Position numbers and translations under genes: made by a program | Notes under the pieces: generated by a model | What the model saw: the letters and a program-made list of their open reading frames with translations, nothing else | Databases searched by the model: none | Told to the model about the DNA's origin: nothing | Origin: Candidatus Cryptobacteroides faecavium | GTDB taxonomy: Bacteria > Bacteroidota > Bacteroidia > Bacteroidales > UBA932 | Assembly (NCBI GenBank): GCA_017694995.1 | Contig: JADIMB010000085.1 | Coordinates: forward strand, 1-33,107 | Reading direction: 5' to 3' | Length of the DNA: 33,107 nucleotides | In this document: positions 8,061-16,432 of the stretch, piece by piece | Layout: every line of letters begins with the position of its first letter | Numbering within the stretch: position 1 is the first letter of the stretch

Positions 8061-8864
8061 ATGGCTGAACCATATAAAGACGAGAGGAAGCGGCAGGCGA
8101 AGGTGTCTACTGCCACCGGCATAGCACTGACATTGACAGTGCACGTGGCCGTCATCGTGTTCGGCTCCATGTCAGGACTGAAATACCTTTATCCCCCGCC
8201 ACAGGAGCAGGCGATGCTGATAGATTTCTCCGAGGCGGAACCTTTCATCCCGGAGCAGGAGACGACAGGGACAGAACCCCGGGCCGCAGAAGCAGACATG
8301 GAACAGGATGTGAAACTGGTCCAGGCATCACAGGCACAGCACGAAGGGAGTCAGGCAAACGAGGCCCCGGAAGCAGTGAACGATGATTTCGGGGATGTGG
8401 AGACTCCTCAGCCGCCGAGGGAGAAGGAGATAGACCGGAGGGCACTGTTCCATGCGGCGGACAACAAGACAGAAAAAGACACCCTTGCCGCACAGACTGC
8501 AGCCACAGTCTCAAATGCCCTGAAGGCGGGGCATGCGCAAGGCAACACAGAGTCCGGCAACACGGAGGGCGCCCCGAATGCGCACCTTATCGGAAGGAAA
8601 GTGCTCGGGACTCTCCCGAAGCCGAGCTATACTGTAGGACAGGCCGGCAAAGTGGTGGTCGCCATACAGGTGGACCAGTATGGCAAGGTACTTGAAGCCG
8701 TACCGGGAATCGAAGGGACTACCGTCACGGACCGGACCTTGTGGGAAGCGGCAAAGAAAGCCGCACTTGAAGCAAGGTTCAACATGAGCAGCGACGCTCC
8801 GGCCGTGCAGAAAGGTACAATTACATATATATTTAACCTGACAAAAAGAGACGACAGGAAATAA
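8061..8864 (+). CDS. tonB: TonB-like energy transducer
   Basis: This 267-residue protein has one N-terminal membrane helix (~18-38), a long Glu/Gln/Ala-rich periplasmic linker (~45-175) and a C-terminal TonB domain (~185-262) with GKVVVAIQVDQYGKV and the YIFNL end strand. The linker is acidic rather than Pro-rich, with only a short PPP run after the helix, which is unlike classical TonB. It follows exbB and exbD closely, so it should couple the inner-membrane proton motor to outer-membrane TonB-dependent transporters. TolA is an alternative, but the C-terminus reads as TonB. A small ATGGC/GCCAT hairpin lies just after the stop. Confidence 0.85.
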   Translation: MAEPYKDERKRQAKVSTATGIALTLTVHVAVIVFGSMSGLKYLYPPPQEQAMLIDFSEAEPFIPEQETTGTEPRAAEADMEQDVKLVQASQAQHEGSQANEAPEAVNDDFGDVETPQPPREKEIDRRALFHAADNKTEKDTLAAQTAATVSNALKAGHAQGNTESGNTEGAPNAHLIGRKVLGTLPKPSYTVGQAGKVVVAIQVDQYGKVLEAVPGIEGTTVTDRTLWEAAKKAALEARFNMSSDAPAVQKGTITYIFNLTKRDDRK

Positions 8865-8930
8865 ATGGCGTGAGCCATCATGAATATTAAATTTTTAACA
8901 CGTTTAACACGCCCGTGAAGGGTAAAGGCA

Positions 8931-10301
8931 ATGAAAAATTACAACGACGAGGGCTTTGACAGCCTCAGCGGAAACCGTAGAGACTACGGAAGTGAAAGGA
9001 ATTCAGACAAGAACTACACAGGCGGCTACTCGCAGGCCGGACGGAAACTCCGCCACAGGAAGAATTACACAGGCGGACAGCAGGACAGCGACAACGGCTA
9101 TCAGGACAGCAGGAAAAGCATGTTTTCCGGAGAAAGGAGGAATCAATACGGCTCTCCTGACAGGAGGGGCCACAGCAGCAGGTTCCAGGACGGCGGATCA
9201 AGAGGGTCTGGCAGCAGGGATTTCGGAGAGCGCCAGGAAAGGAGCGGTTTCGGGAACAGGAGACCGTCCCAGAGAAGAAGTTACGGAGAAGGTGAAGGAA
9301 GACCTGATTTCGGAGGGAATGAAGGCAGGAGATTCTCCGGAGCAGGTGATGACAGGAGGAATTACAGAGGAAGCAGGCCTGCCGGAAAAAGGAACTTCGG
9401 CGGCGATGCCAGGAAGGGTGCGCCGGCCGGCAGAGGAAGGAAGCCGGGGGCCCCTGCAGGAAAAGGCTTCAGCAAACGCCAGCCTGACGGAGCCACGGCA
9501 GGCATAAACAGGATGCTCAGCAGGAAACCTCAGCTCGACGACACCAGGTATTCCGACAACGACATGATAAACATACCTGTAAAAGAGGAAGTCAGGCTCA
9601 ACAAGTTCATAGCCAACTCTGGAGTATGCTCCAGGCGTGAGGCTGACAACCTCATACTTGCAGGTGTAGTCACAGTGAACGGCAAGATAGTGACAGAGCT
9701 CGGGACCAAGGTGAACATCTACAATGATGAAGTGAAGTTCAACGGTGAAAGGCTCAAGGGAGAGGAGAAGGTATATATCGTGATGAACAAGCCGAAAGGA
9801 TTCGTCACCACTGCCAGCGACCCTCATGCAGACAAGACTGTCATGGATCTGATGAAAGGATGCAATGCAAGAGTGTTCCCTGTCGGACGCCTGGACAAGA
9901 ACACCACGGGAGTGCTCATGTTCACCAACGACGGGGAGATCGCCGAGAAGCTCACCCATCCTTCATACGACAAGAAGAAGATCTACCAGGTGACCCTGGA
10001 CAAGGACCTCAAGCAGGAAGACTATGACCGCATTACAAGCGGCATCGAGCTGTCCGACGGCCTTATTTCCGCGGATGAGCTTGAATATATTGACGATACA
10101 GACCACAGGAAACTAGGCATAGAGATACACTCCGGGAAGAACAGGATAGTCAGGAGGATTTTCGAATCCCTGGGCTACAATGTAAAGGCTCTCGACAGGG
10201 TGTATTTCGCCGGGCTTACAAAGAAAGGGCTGAAACGCGGGGCCTGGAGATACCTCACTACAGGCGAAGTGAATGTCCTGAAGATGGGAGCCTATGTATA
10301 A
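8931..10301 (+). CDS. rluB: RluB/RsuA-type pseudouridine synthase with Arg/Gly-rich N-terminal extension
   Basis: The C-terminal half is a complete rRNA pseudouridine synthase: an S4 RNA-binding domain from ~221 to ~265 (VRLNKFIANSGVCSRREAD) and the catalytic domain with Asp322 in GRLDKNTTG, ending with the NRIVRRIF element. The family isomerises a uridine in rRNA, for RluB in 23S helix 89. The first ~215 residues are very different. They are low-complexity, rich in Arg, Gly, Ser, Asp and Asn, with KNYTGG occurring twice and many RRN / GRR / SRG clusters, and probably form a disordered RNA-binding head. Such heads are common in Bacteroidetes RluB-like proteins but vary in length. The ATG at 8931 is preceded by a purine-rich GGGTAAAGG. 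The exact target base is inferred. Confidence 0.88.
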   Translation: MKNYNDEGFDSLSGNRRDYGSERNSDKNYTGGYSQAGRKLRHRKNYTGGQQDSDNGYQDSRKSMFSGERRNQYGSPDRRGHSSRFQDGGSRGSGSRDFGERQERSGFGNRRPSQRRSYGEGEGRPDFGGNEGRRFSGAGDDRRNYRGSRPAGKRNFGGDARKGAPAGRGRKPGAPAGKGFSKRQPDGATAGINRMLSRKPQLDDTRYSDNDMINIPVKEEVRLNKFIANSGVCSRREADNLILAGVVTVNGKIVTELGTKVNIYNDEVKFNGERLKGEEKVYIVMNKPKGFVTTASDPHADKTVMDLMKGCNARVFPVGRLDKNTTGVLMFTNDGEIAEKLTHPSYDKKKIYQVTLDKDLKQEDYDRITSGIELSDGLISADELEYIDDTDHRKLGIEIHSGKNRIVRRIFESLGYNVKALDRVYFAGLTKKGLKRGAWRYLTTGEVNVLKMGAYV

Positions 10302-10310
10302 TTCAGAAAT

Positions 10311-11201
10311 ATGAGCGAAAAGAGACACCGCGCAGGATTCGTCAACATCATCGGCAACCCGAATGTCGGCAAATCCACCTTGATGAACGCCCTGGTAGGG
10401 GAAAAGCTTTCAATCGTGACAGCCAAGGCCCAGACTACCAGGCACAGGATAATGGGGATCGTGAACGGAGAAGACTACCAGATAGTCTACTCCGACACTC
10501 CCGGTATCCTCAAGCCGAACTACAGGCTGCAGCAGAACATGATGAATTTCGTGGACACCGCCATCGGGGACGCGGACATTATATTGTATGTGACTGACGT
10601 AGTCGAAAAAGGAGACAAGAATGCCGAGTACATCGGGAAGCTGCAGAAGGTGGACTGCCCTGTGATCCTGGTGATCAACAAGATCGACATCAGCACCCAG
10701 GAACAGGTGCACCAGCTCATGGACTGGTGGCACGGACAGCTGCCTGAGGCGACAATCTATCCTGCTTCCGCCCAGGAGAGGTTCAACCTGGAAAACATAT
10801 TCGATGCCATTGTGGAGAATCTTCCGGAAGCGCCGGCTTGGTACGACAAGGATGTGTTCACAGACAAGAACCTGAGGTTTTTCGCCTCCGAAATAATCCG
10901 GGAGAAGATCCTGCTGAACTACAGCCAGGAAATACCCTACAGCTGCGAAGTGGCCATAGAAGAGTTCAAGGAAGGGGCGGAAAGATACGACATCAGCGCC
11001 GTGATATATGTGATAAGGGAGTCCCAGAAAGGCATAATAATCGGGAAAGGAGGTTCCGCGCTGAAAAAAGTCGGCACACAGGCCCGCATAGAGATGGAGG
11101 ATTTCTTCCAGAAGAAGGTCTTCCTGAGACTCTTTGTCAAGACGGACCCTGACTGGAGGGAAAACAAGAAGGAACTGAAAAGGTTCGGTTACGAATATTA
11201 A
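10311..11201 (+). CDS. era: GTPase Era
   Basis: Era is an essential GTPase that binds 16S rRNA and helps 30S assembly. The 296-residue protein shows G1 GNPNVGKS at 15-22, G3 DTPG at 62-65 and G4 NKID at 123-126. A C-terminal KH RNA-binding domain is centred on GIIIGKGGSALKKVG at about 240-254. Length is standard. It starts 9 bases after the pseudouridine-synthase stop, so the two RNA-related genes are probably co-transcribed, and the topoisomerase gene follows after 19 bases. Confidence 0.97.
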   Translation: MSEKRHRAGFVNIIGNPNVGKSTLMNALVGEKLSIVTAKAQTTRHRIMGIVNGEDYQIVYSDTPGILKPNYRLQQNMMNFVDTAIGDADIILYVTDVVEKGDKNAEYIGKLQKVDCPVILVINKIDISTQEQVHQLMDWWHGQLPEATIYPASAQERFNLENIFDAIVENLPEAPAWYDKDVFTDKNLRFFASEIIREKILLNYSQEIPYSCEVAIEEFKEGAERYDISAVIYVIRESQKGIIIGKGGSALKKVGTQARIEMEDFFQKKVFLRLFVKTDPDWRENKKELKRFGYEY

Positions 11202-11220
11202 AACAAGGTGAATTCGGAAT

Positions 11221-13914
11221 ATGGAGATTGACGATATGGACCGCCCAGAGGATGGACAGAGTGACGACTACAGCGATGCCCCTGTAGAAGAAGGGGCGCA
11301 GTCTTCCGGAAAATTTGACCGCTTGCTAAACGAAAACAGCAGGCGGTTCAAGTTGTCCGGAATGTTCAAGGAATGGTTCCTGGACTATTCATCTTATGTC
11401 ATTCTGCAAAGGGCTGTACCTCATATCATTGACGGGCTGAAACCTGTGCAGAGACGAGTGCTGCACGCCATGTACCGCAAGGATGACGGGCACTATACTA
11501 AAGTGGCAAACCTGGTGGGTGAAGCCATGCAGTTCCATCCGCATGGAGATGCCTCCATACTGGGGGCGCTTGTGCAGCTGGGACAGAAAAACCTGCTCAT
11601 AGACTGCCAGGGGAACTGGGGCAATATCATAACGGGGGACCCGAATGCCGCAGCAAGGTACATAGAGGCAAGACTCTCCAAATTCGCCAAGGAGGTTGTC
11701 TTCAACCCGAAGATAACCAATTGGATGACATCCTACGACGGCAGGAACCAGGAACCGGTGGAGCTGCCGGTGAAGTTCCCTCTCCTGCTGGCACAGGGAG
11801 CAGAGGGCATCGCTGTGGGACTTGCATCCAAGATACTCCCGCATAACTTCAACGAGCTGATAGACGCATCCGTAGCCATACTGGAAGGACGGGACTTCGA
11901 GATATTCCCGGACTTCCCGACAGGAGGCTATGCGGACTGCTCCAGATACAACAAAGGCCAGCGTGGCGGAGTGGTGAAAGTCCGGGCAAAAATCGAGAAG
12001 CTGGACAAGAACACAATCGCCATCACAGAAGTGCCGTACGGGAAGACCACGCACATGGTCATCGAATCCATCATCAAGGCCAAGAACAAGGGCAAAATTA
12101 AAATCAAGAAGATCGATGACCTCACCACAGTAAAGGCCAACCTGGTGATCCATCTCCCGAACGACGTGTCTCCGGACAAGACCATAGACGCTCTCTACGC
12201 ATTCACAGACTGCGAGGTGTCCATATCCCCGAACGCCTGTGTAATCGTGGAGAACAAGCCTCAGTTCCTGAATGTGGACGATATCCTTGTGTACGACACA
12301 ATGCACACACGGGACCTCCTGGGGCAGGAACTGCAGATAAGGCTTGACGAGCTGGAGAACGACTGGCACTACAGTTCTCTCGAGAGGATATTCTTCGAAG
12401 AGAAAGTGTACAAGATACTTGAAGGCGACTCGCGGAGCTGGGAGAGCCAGCTGGAGGAGGTCTTTGCAAAAATGAAGACCTACCAGCACTCCGTCAAGAG
12501 GGAGATTGTCATGGATGACATCCTCAGGCTGGTGGAGAAGCCTGTAAGGAAAATATCCAAATTCGACGCAAAGGCCCTGGATGAAAAACTCAAGGGGATA
12601 GAAGCGGAAATAGACGAGGTGCAGAATCATCTTGAACATCTTACAGAGTTCACCGTCAACTATTTCAAGAACCTGAAAAAGAAATATGGAGCCGAATTCC
12701 CGAGACAGACCGAACTGGTGAATTTCGAATCCATAACTGTATCGCGCGTAGTGAACAACAATGCCAAGCTGTACGCAAACATGGCAGAAGGCTTTGTCGG
12801 GATCAACCTGAAGAAAGAGGACAATGCCGACTTTGTATGCGACTGTTCAGACCTGTCGGAGATAATAGTGTTCCGGAAGGACGGCAAATACAGCGTGACG
12901 AAAGTGAGCGACAAGGCCTTTTTCGGGAAGGACCTCCTGTATGTCGGACTTTTCGACAGGAACGACTCCAGGACAATCTACAATGCGATATACCGTGACG
13001 GGAAAAGCAGCGTGACATATGCCAAAAGATTTGCAGTGACCAGCATCACCAGAGACAAGGAATATGACCTGACATCCGGGACACCCGCCTCTGCTGTCCT
13101 CTGGTTTACGGCCAACAAGAACGGAGAGGCAGAGACCGTGAGGATAAACCTCAGACCGCGGCCGAAGCTCAAGAAGTCGTCATTCGAATACGACTTCTCC
13201 CAGCTGGCCATAAAAGGCCGGGCATCAAGAGGAAATCTGGTATCGAAGAATCCGATACAGCGTATTGCACTGAAATCCAAAGGCATATCCACCATCGGAG
13301 GTAAAGACATCTGGTTCGACCAGGACATAAACAGGCTGAACGAGGACGGAAGAGGGCTGTACCTGGGACAATTCAATACAGGAGAGCACATACTCGCCAT
13401 ATTCACCGACGGGACATACTATACCACCTCATTCGACCTCAGCAACAGATACCAGGACAATCTGCTGAAAGTCGAGAAGCTGGATACAGGCAAGACCTAC
13501 ACGGCTATATATTATGACGGCAGGCAGGAATGTTACTATATAAAAAGGTTCTCGTTCGATGTCAGTGACAACACACTCCAGTCTTTCATCTCTGAAGAAA
13601 AAGGCTCATACCTTGTGGAGCTGAGCGACGACCGGCATCCGCAGATTGAAGTGACCTATGGAGGCAAGCATGAATACAGGGAGCCGGCAGTGATAGATGC
13701 AGAAGAGTTCATAGGGAAGAAAGGGCTGCAGGCAAAAGGCAAGAAGGCAAGCCAGTATGAAGTCAAGGGCATAAGGTTCACAGAGCCTGTCCACAAACCC
13801 GAAGATGACGACCCGGCCACGGCACAAGACGTGACAGGGACCGGCACGGAGGATACCGGCAATACGGGAGGCGGTACTGATGAAGAAGCAGACGAGCAGC
13901 TCAGCCTGTTCTGA
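11221..13914 (+). CDS. parC: DNA topoisomerase IV subunit A
   Basis: This 897-residue type IIA topoisomerase A subunit cuts and rejoins DNA to unlink daughter chromosomes. The catalytic tyrosine is Tyr147 (AARYIEARL). The helix-turn region HPHGDASILGALVQLGQ (~107-122) and NLLIDCQGNWGN are the Bacteroidetes ParC form. A GyrA-box typical of gyrase (QRRGGKG) is not seen in the C-terminal half, which supports topoisomerase IV over gyrase. An acidic N-terminal leader (~1-30) precedes the core and an acidic, Gly/Thr-rich tail ends in DEQLSLF. The quinolone-region positions equivalent to GyrA Ser83 and Asp87 are Ala111 and Gly115. The partner parE is not in the window. Confidence 0.93.
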   Translation: MEIDDMDRPEDGQSDDYSDAPVEEGAQSSGKFDRLLNENSRRFKLSGMFKEWFLDYSSYVILQRAVPHIIDGLKPVQRRVLHAMYRKDDGHYTKVANLVGEAMQFHPHGDASILGALVQLGQKNLLIDCQGNWGNIITGDPNAAARYIEARLSKFAKEVVFNPKITNWMTSYDGRNQEPVELPVKFPLLLAQGAEGIAVGLASKILPHNFNELIDASVAILEGRDFEIFPDFPTGGYADCSRYNKGQRGGVVKVRAKIEKLDKNTIAITEVPYGKTTHMVIESIIKAKNKGKIKIKKIDDLTTVKANLVIHLPNDVSPDKTIDALYAFTDCEVSISPNACVIVENKPQFLNVDDILVYDTMHTRDLLGQELQIRLDELENDWHYSSLERIFFEEKVYKILEGDSRSWESQLEEVFAKMKTYQHSVKREIVMDDILRLVEKPVRKISKFDAKALDEKLKGIEAEIDEVQNHLEHLTEFTVNYFKNLKKKYGAEFPRQTELVNFESITVSRVVNNNAKLYANMAEGFVGINLKKEDNADFVCDCSDLSEIIVFRKDGKYSVTKVSDKAFFGKDLLYVGLFDRNDSRTIYNAIYRDGKSSVTYAKRFAVTSITRDKEYDLTSGTPASAVLWFTANKNGEAETVRINLRPRPKLKKSSFEYDFSQLAIKGRASRGNLVSKNPIQRIALKSKGISTIGGKDIWFDQDINRLNEDGRGLYLGQFNTGEHILAIFTDGTYYTTSFDLSNRYQDNLLKVEKLDTGKTYTAIYYDGRQECYYIKRFSFDVSDNTLQSFISEEKGSYLVELSDDRHPQIEVTYGGKHEYREPAVIDAEEFIGKKGLQAKGKKASQYEVKGIRFTEPVHKPEDDDPATAQDVTGTGTEDTGNTGGGTDEEADEQLSLF

Positions 13915-13921
13915 TAGCGGC

Positions 13922-14485
13922 ATGGGCACGATGACGATATCACTGACAGGATTCATGGGATGCGGGAAAAGCAGCACAGGGCGTGAACTTGCCGTTCTGC
14001 TTGGCTGCCCTTTCGTCGACCTGGACTCCGCCATAGAGGAGAAAACAGGCAGGAGCATACCAGAGATATTCAGGGAAAGCGGGGAAAGCTGTTTCCGGAA
14101 GATCGAACATGACACACTACTGGAAATACTGTCATCCCCGGAATATGCAGGCGGGGAAGACACCGGCATCAAGGTCATCTCGCTGGGTGGCGGTACACTC
14201 ATGACCCCGGAATGTGCCCGCCTTGTAAAGGAACGGACCTTGTGCTTCTATCTGAGGGCGGCGACAGAGACTCTCGTGGGCAACCTCGAGAATGACTTCA
14301 CCGGCCGGCCTATGCTGGATACCGGCGGCCTGTCAGGAGTATCCGGACTCAAGAGAAGGATTGAGGAACTGATGGCCTCCAGGGCAGGTGTCTACGAGAG
14401 CACCGCCAGCCGGATAATAGATATCGAGGGAAAGAGCTTTTCGGACATCGCAAGGGAAATAGCGTCACTGATCAAGGTATTTTGA
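13922..14485 (+). CDS. aroK: Shikimate kinase
   Basis: This enzyme phosphorylates shikimate in aromatic amino acid synthesis. From the preferred start it has a Walker A loop GFMGCGKSS in the first 20 residues, the acidic FVDLDSAIEE that binds magnesium and shikimate, RESGESCFRKIEH with the shikimate-binding arginine, and the GGGTLM loop. The expected length is ~175-185 residues. Three in-frame ATGs are possible: 13880, 13922 and 13931. The first overlaps the parC tail by 35 bases and has a GGGAGG ribosome-like site, but would add a Ser-rich leader not typical of the family. The two later ones start directly before the conserved strand. The kinase call is secure; the exact start is not. Confidence 0.9.
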   Translation: MGTMTISLTGFMGCGKSSTGRELAVLLGCPFVDLDSAIEEKTGRSIPEIFRESGESCFRKIEHDTLLEILSSPEYAGGEDTGIKVISLGGGTLMTPECARLVKERTLCFYLRAATETLVGNLENDFTGRPMLDTGGLSGVSGLKRRIEELMASRAGVYESTASRIIDIEGKSFSDIAREIASLIKVF

Positions 14486-14487
14486 AA

Positions 14488-14892
14488 ATGGAAAGCGGCC
14501 ATACGGTGTGGGACCCACTCAGGAAGAAAGAAGTCGCACTTACCCCGGAGGAAAAAGTGCGGCAGTGGTGCATACAGTTCCTGAACACACAGATGAAAAT
14601 CCCGATGCACATGATGATGAGCGAGACCGGGTTCAGGCTCGGGAACAAGCAGTACAGGGCAGACATCCTGGTGTTCGGCAGGGATGCCAGGCCTTTGGCG
14701 GTAGTGGAGTGCAAAAGGCCCGAGACCGCGCTGGACAGTAAAGTGCTGGAGCAGGCCGTACGTTACAATATGGCATTGTGTGTCAAATACATAATCATCA
14801 CCAACGGACACAGGACATTCATTTTCAGACAGACAGGACACGGTTACGCGCCCCAGCATGAAGTCCCTTCATATGAAGAAATGCTGAAATAA
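14488..14892 (+). CDS. HsdR_N-type PD-(D/E)XK nuclease-fold protein
   Basis: This small protein of 134 residues matches the N-terminal nuclease domain of type I restriction HsdR subunits but stands alone. The active-site pattern is visible: Asp59 (RADILVF), Glu74 and Lys76 (AVVECK), and a QxxxY motif at Gln89-Tyr93 (QAVRY). The start is the ATG two bases after the aroK stop (14483-14485); a TTG at 14482 is less likely. No HsdM, HsdS or helicase genes are near, so it is not part of a restriction system here. Such stand-alone proteins are widespread in Bacteroidetes next to housekeeping genes. The function is unknown, and DNA repair or processing is only a guess. Confidence 0.82.
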   Translation: MESGHTVWDPLRKKEVALTPEEKVRQWCIQFLNTQMKIPMHMMMSETGFRLGNKQYRADILVFGRDARPLAVVECKRPETALDSKVLEQAVRYNMALCVKYIIITNGHRTFIFRQTGHGYAPQHEVPSYEEMLK

Positions 14893-14896
14893 TGCC

Positions 14897-14904
14897 TATC
14901 TTTG
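14897..14904 (+). promoter_or_regulatory. Probable promoter -7 box for the cca gene
   Basis: TATCTTTG is an ideal TAnnTTTG match, placed 25 bases before the ATG at 14930. The same octamer is found before tRNA-Leu in this window. A -33 TTTG is not evident because the upstream sequence is the coding end of the previous gene. Confidence 0.5.
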
Positions 14905-14929
14905 CAACTATAACCGGTGGAAATACAAT

Positions 14930-16426
14930 ATGAGCACAATCACAGAAGGATTTCTGGAGCACAGAATATTCAGGATAGTGTCGGACACTGCCGAGAGCCT
15001 CGGAGTCAGGGCTTTCGTAATAGGCGGATATGTCAGGGACTGTTTTCTGGGGAGGCCCAGCAAAGATATAGACATAGTGGTGGAAGGCAGCGGCATAGAG
15101 CTGGCCCAGGCTGTGGGGGAAAGTGTCAGGAGCTCGGTATCAGTATTCAGGAATTTCGGCACGGCTATGCTGAAATACCATGGTATTGAGGTGGAGTTCG
15201 TAGGCGCGAGGAAAGAGTCGTACAGAAGGGACTCAAGAAAACCCATAGTGGAGGACGGCACTCTGGAAGATGACCAGCTCAGGCGCGATTTCACCATCAA
15301 CGCAATGGCTTTCAGCCTCCAGAAAGAGGATTTCGGGGCCCTTGTGGACCCGTTCGGAGGTATACGTGACCTTGCCGCCGGCATAATACGGACTCCGCTT
15401 GACCCGGACACCACATACAGCGACGACCCCCTGAGGATGATCCGTGCCATAAGGTTCGCCACCAAGCTCTCCACTGAGGGCAGGCAGTTCCGCATAGTCC
15501 CGGAATCGCTGGAGTCCATAAGCAGGAACAGGGAACGCCTGGCCATCCTGTCGAAAGAAAGGATAACAGAGGAACTGAACAAGATCCTGGTATGCGAAAA
15601 GCCCTCTATCGGATTCAGGCTGCTGGACGACACAGGGCTGCTGGAATACATCATGCCGCAGCTCACAAGGCTCAAGGGCGTGGAGACCGTCGAAGGGAAA
15701 GGCCACAAGGAGAATTTCAGCCACACACTTGAAGTGACGGACAACGTAGCGGCATACGAGAGCCTGATGATCAGAGAAAAGACGCTTTACAACTACGAAT
15801 TCGTGGACGGACAGGAAACCGCACAGCCCCGCACTGAGCCTTATCTGTGGCTCAGATGGGCAGCGCTTCTGCATGACATAGGCAAGCCGTCCACCAAGCG
15901 CTATTCCCCGCAGTGCGGCTGGACATTCCACGGGCACGAAGTGGTGGGCGCCAGGATGGTCCCGAAACTGTTCCAGCAGATGAAACTTCCCCTCAACGAA
16001 AAAATGAAGTATGTGCAGAAGCTGGTCAGCCTGCATCTAAGGCCGATAGCCCTGGTGACAGAGGAAGTCACCGACTCGGCAGTAAGGAGACTCCTGTTCG
16101 ACGCGGGCAACGATATAGATGACCTGATGCTCCTGTGCAATGCCGACATAACGTCAAAGAATCCGAAGAAGGTCGAAAGGCTGAAGAAAAATTTCGAGCT
16201 GGTCAGGCAGAAACTTGCCGACGTGGAAGCCAAGGACGCCATCCGCAACTTCAAGAACCCGATAAGCGGCGAGTACATAATGGAGACATACGGCATACAG
16301 CCTTGCAGGGAAATCGGCATAATCAAGGAATATGTGAAGAATGCCATACTTGACGGCATAATCGAGAACAGGTTTGAAGAAGCAGACCGCCTCATGCGCG
16401 AGAAAGCGGCCGAGCTGGGCATCTGA
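14930..16426 (+). CDS. cca: CCA tRNA nucleotidyltransferase with HD domain
   Basis: The N-terminal class II nucleotidyltransferase head has GGYVRD at 32-37 and the metal-binding pair Asp46/Asp48 (KDIDIV), then RRDFTINAMAF and DDPLRMIRAIRFA, which read nucleotide choice and bind tRNA. A middle HD domain has LLHDIGKP and FHGHE, and a helical C-terminal body ends near 498 residues. The family adds or repairs the CCA end of tRNA. The tRNA-Leu of this window encodes no CCA, consistent with need for this enzyme. A split into separate CC- and A-adding enzymes, or poly(A) polymerase activity, cannot be excluded from motifs alone. The gene is transcribed from a good -7 box 25 bases upstream and is followed 6 bases later by the recombinase gene. 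Confidence 0.9.
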   Translation: MSTITEGFLEHRIFRIVSDTAESLGVRAFVIGGYVRDCFLGRPSKDIDIVVEGSGIELAQAVGESVRSSVSVFRNFGTAMLKYHGIEVEFVGARKESYRRDSRKPIVEDGTLEDDQLRRDFTINAMAFSLQKEDFGALVDPFGGIRDLAAGIIRTPLDPDTTYSDDPLRMIRAIRFATKLSTEGRQFRIVPESLESISRNRERLAILSKERITEELNKILVCEKPSIGFRLLDDTGLLEYIMPQLTRLKGVETVEGKGHKENFSHTLEVTDNVAAYESLMIREKTLYNYEFVDGQETAQPRTEPYLWLRWAALLHDIGKPSTKRYSPQCGWTFHGHEVVGARMVPKLFQQMKLPLNEKMKYVQKLVSLHLRPIALVTEEVTDSAVRRLLFDAGNDIDDLMLLCNADITSKNPKKVERLKKNFELVRQKLADVEAKDAIRNFKNPISGEYIMETYGIQPCREIGIIKEYVKNAILDGIIENRFEEADRLMREKAAELGI

Positions 16427-16432
16427 ATCCTC

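Noticed and set aside
9198..9959. Minus-strand frame of 253 codons opposite the pseudouridine synthase
   Set aside because: It lies antisense to both the low-complexity head and the conserved S4/catalytic region, with no domain or ribosome site.
11389..12639. Open frame of 416 codons on the minus strand inside parC
   Set aside because: It is antisense to a strongly conserved plus-strand gene, reads as Val/His/Leu-rich sequence without any recognisable motif, and is explained by the codon pattern of parC.
14488..14892. Remnant of a type I restriction system
   Set aside because: The reading is intact with a full active-site pattern and clean start and stop, and there is no trace of hsdM, hsdS or the helicase part.
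15233..16036. Minus-strand frame of 267 codons opposite cca
   Set aside because: The plus strand encodes the conserved nucleotidyltransferase; the antisense reading has no family features.
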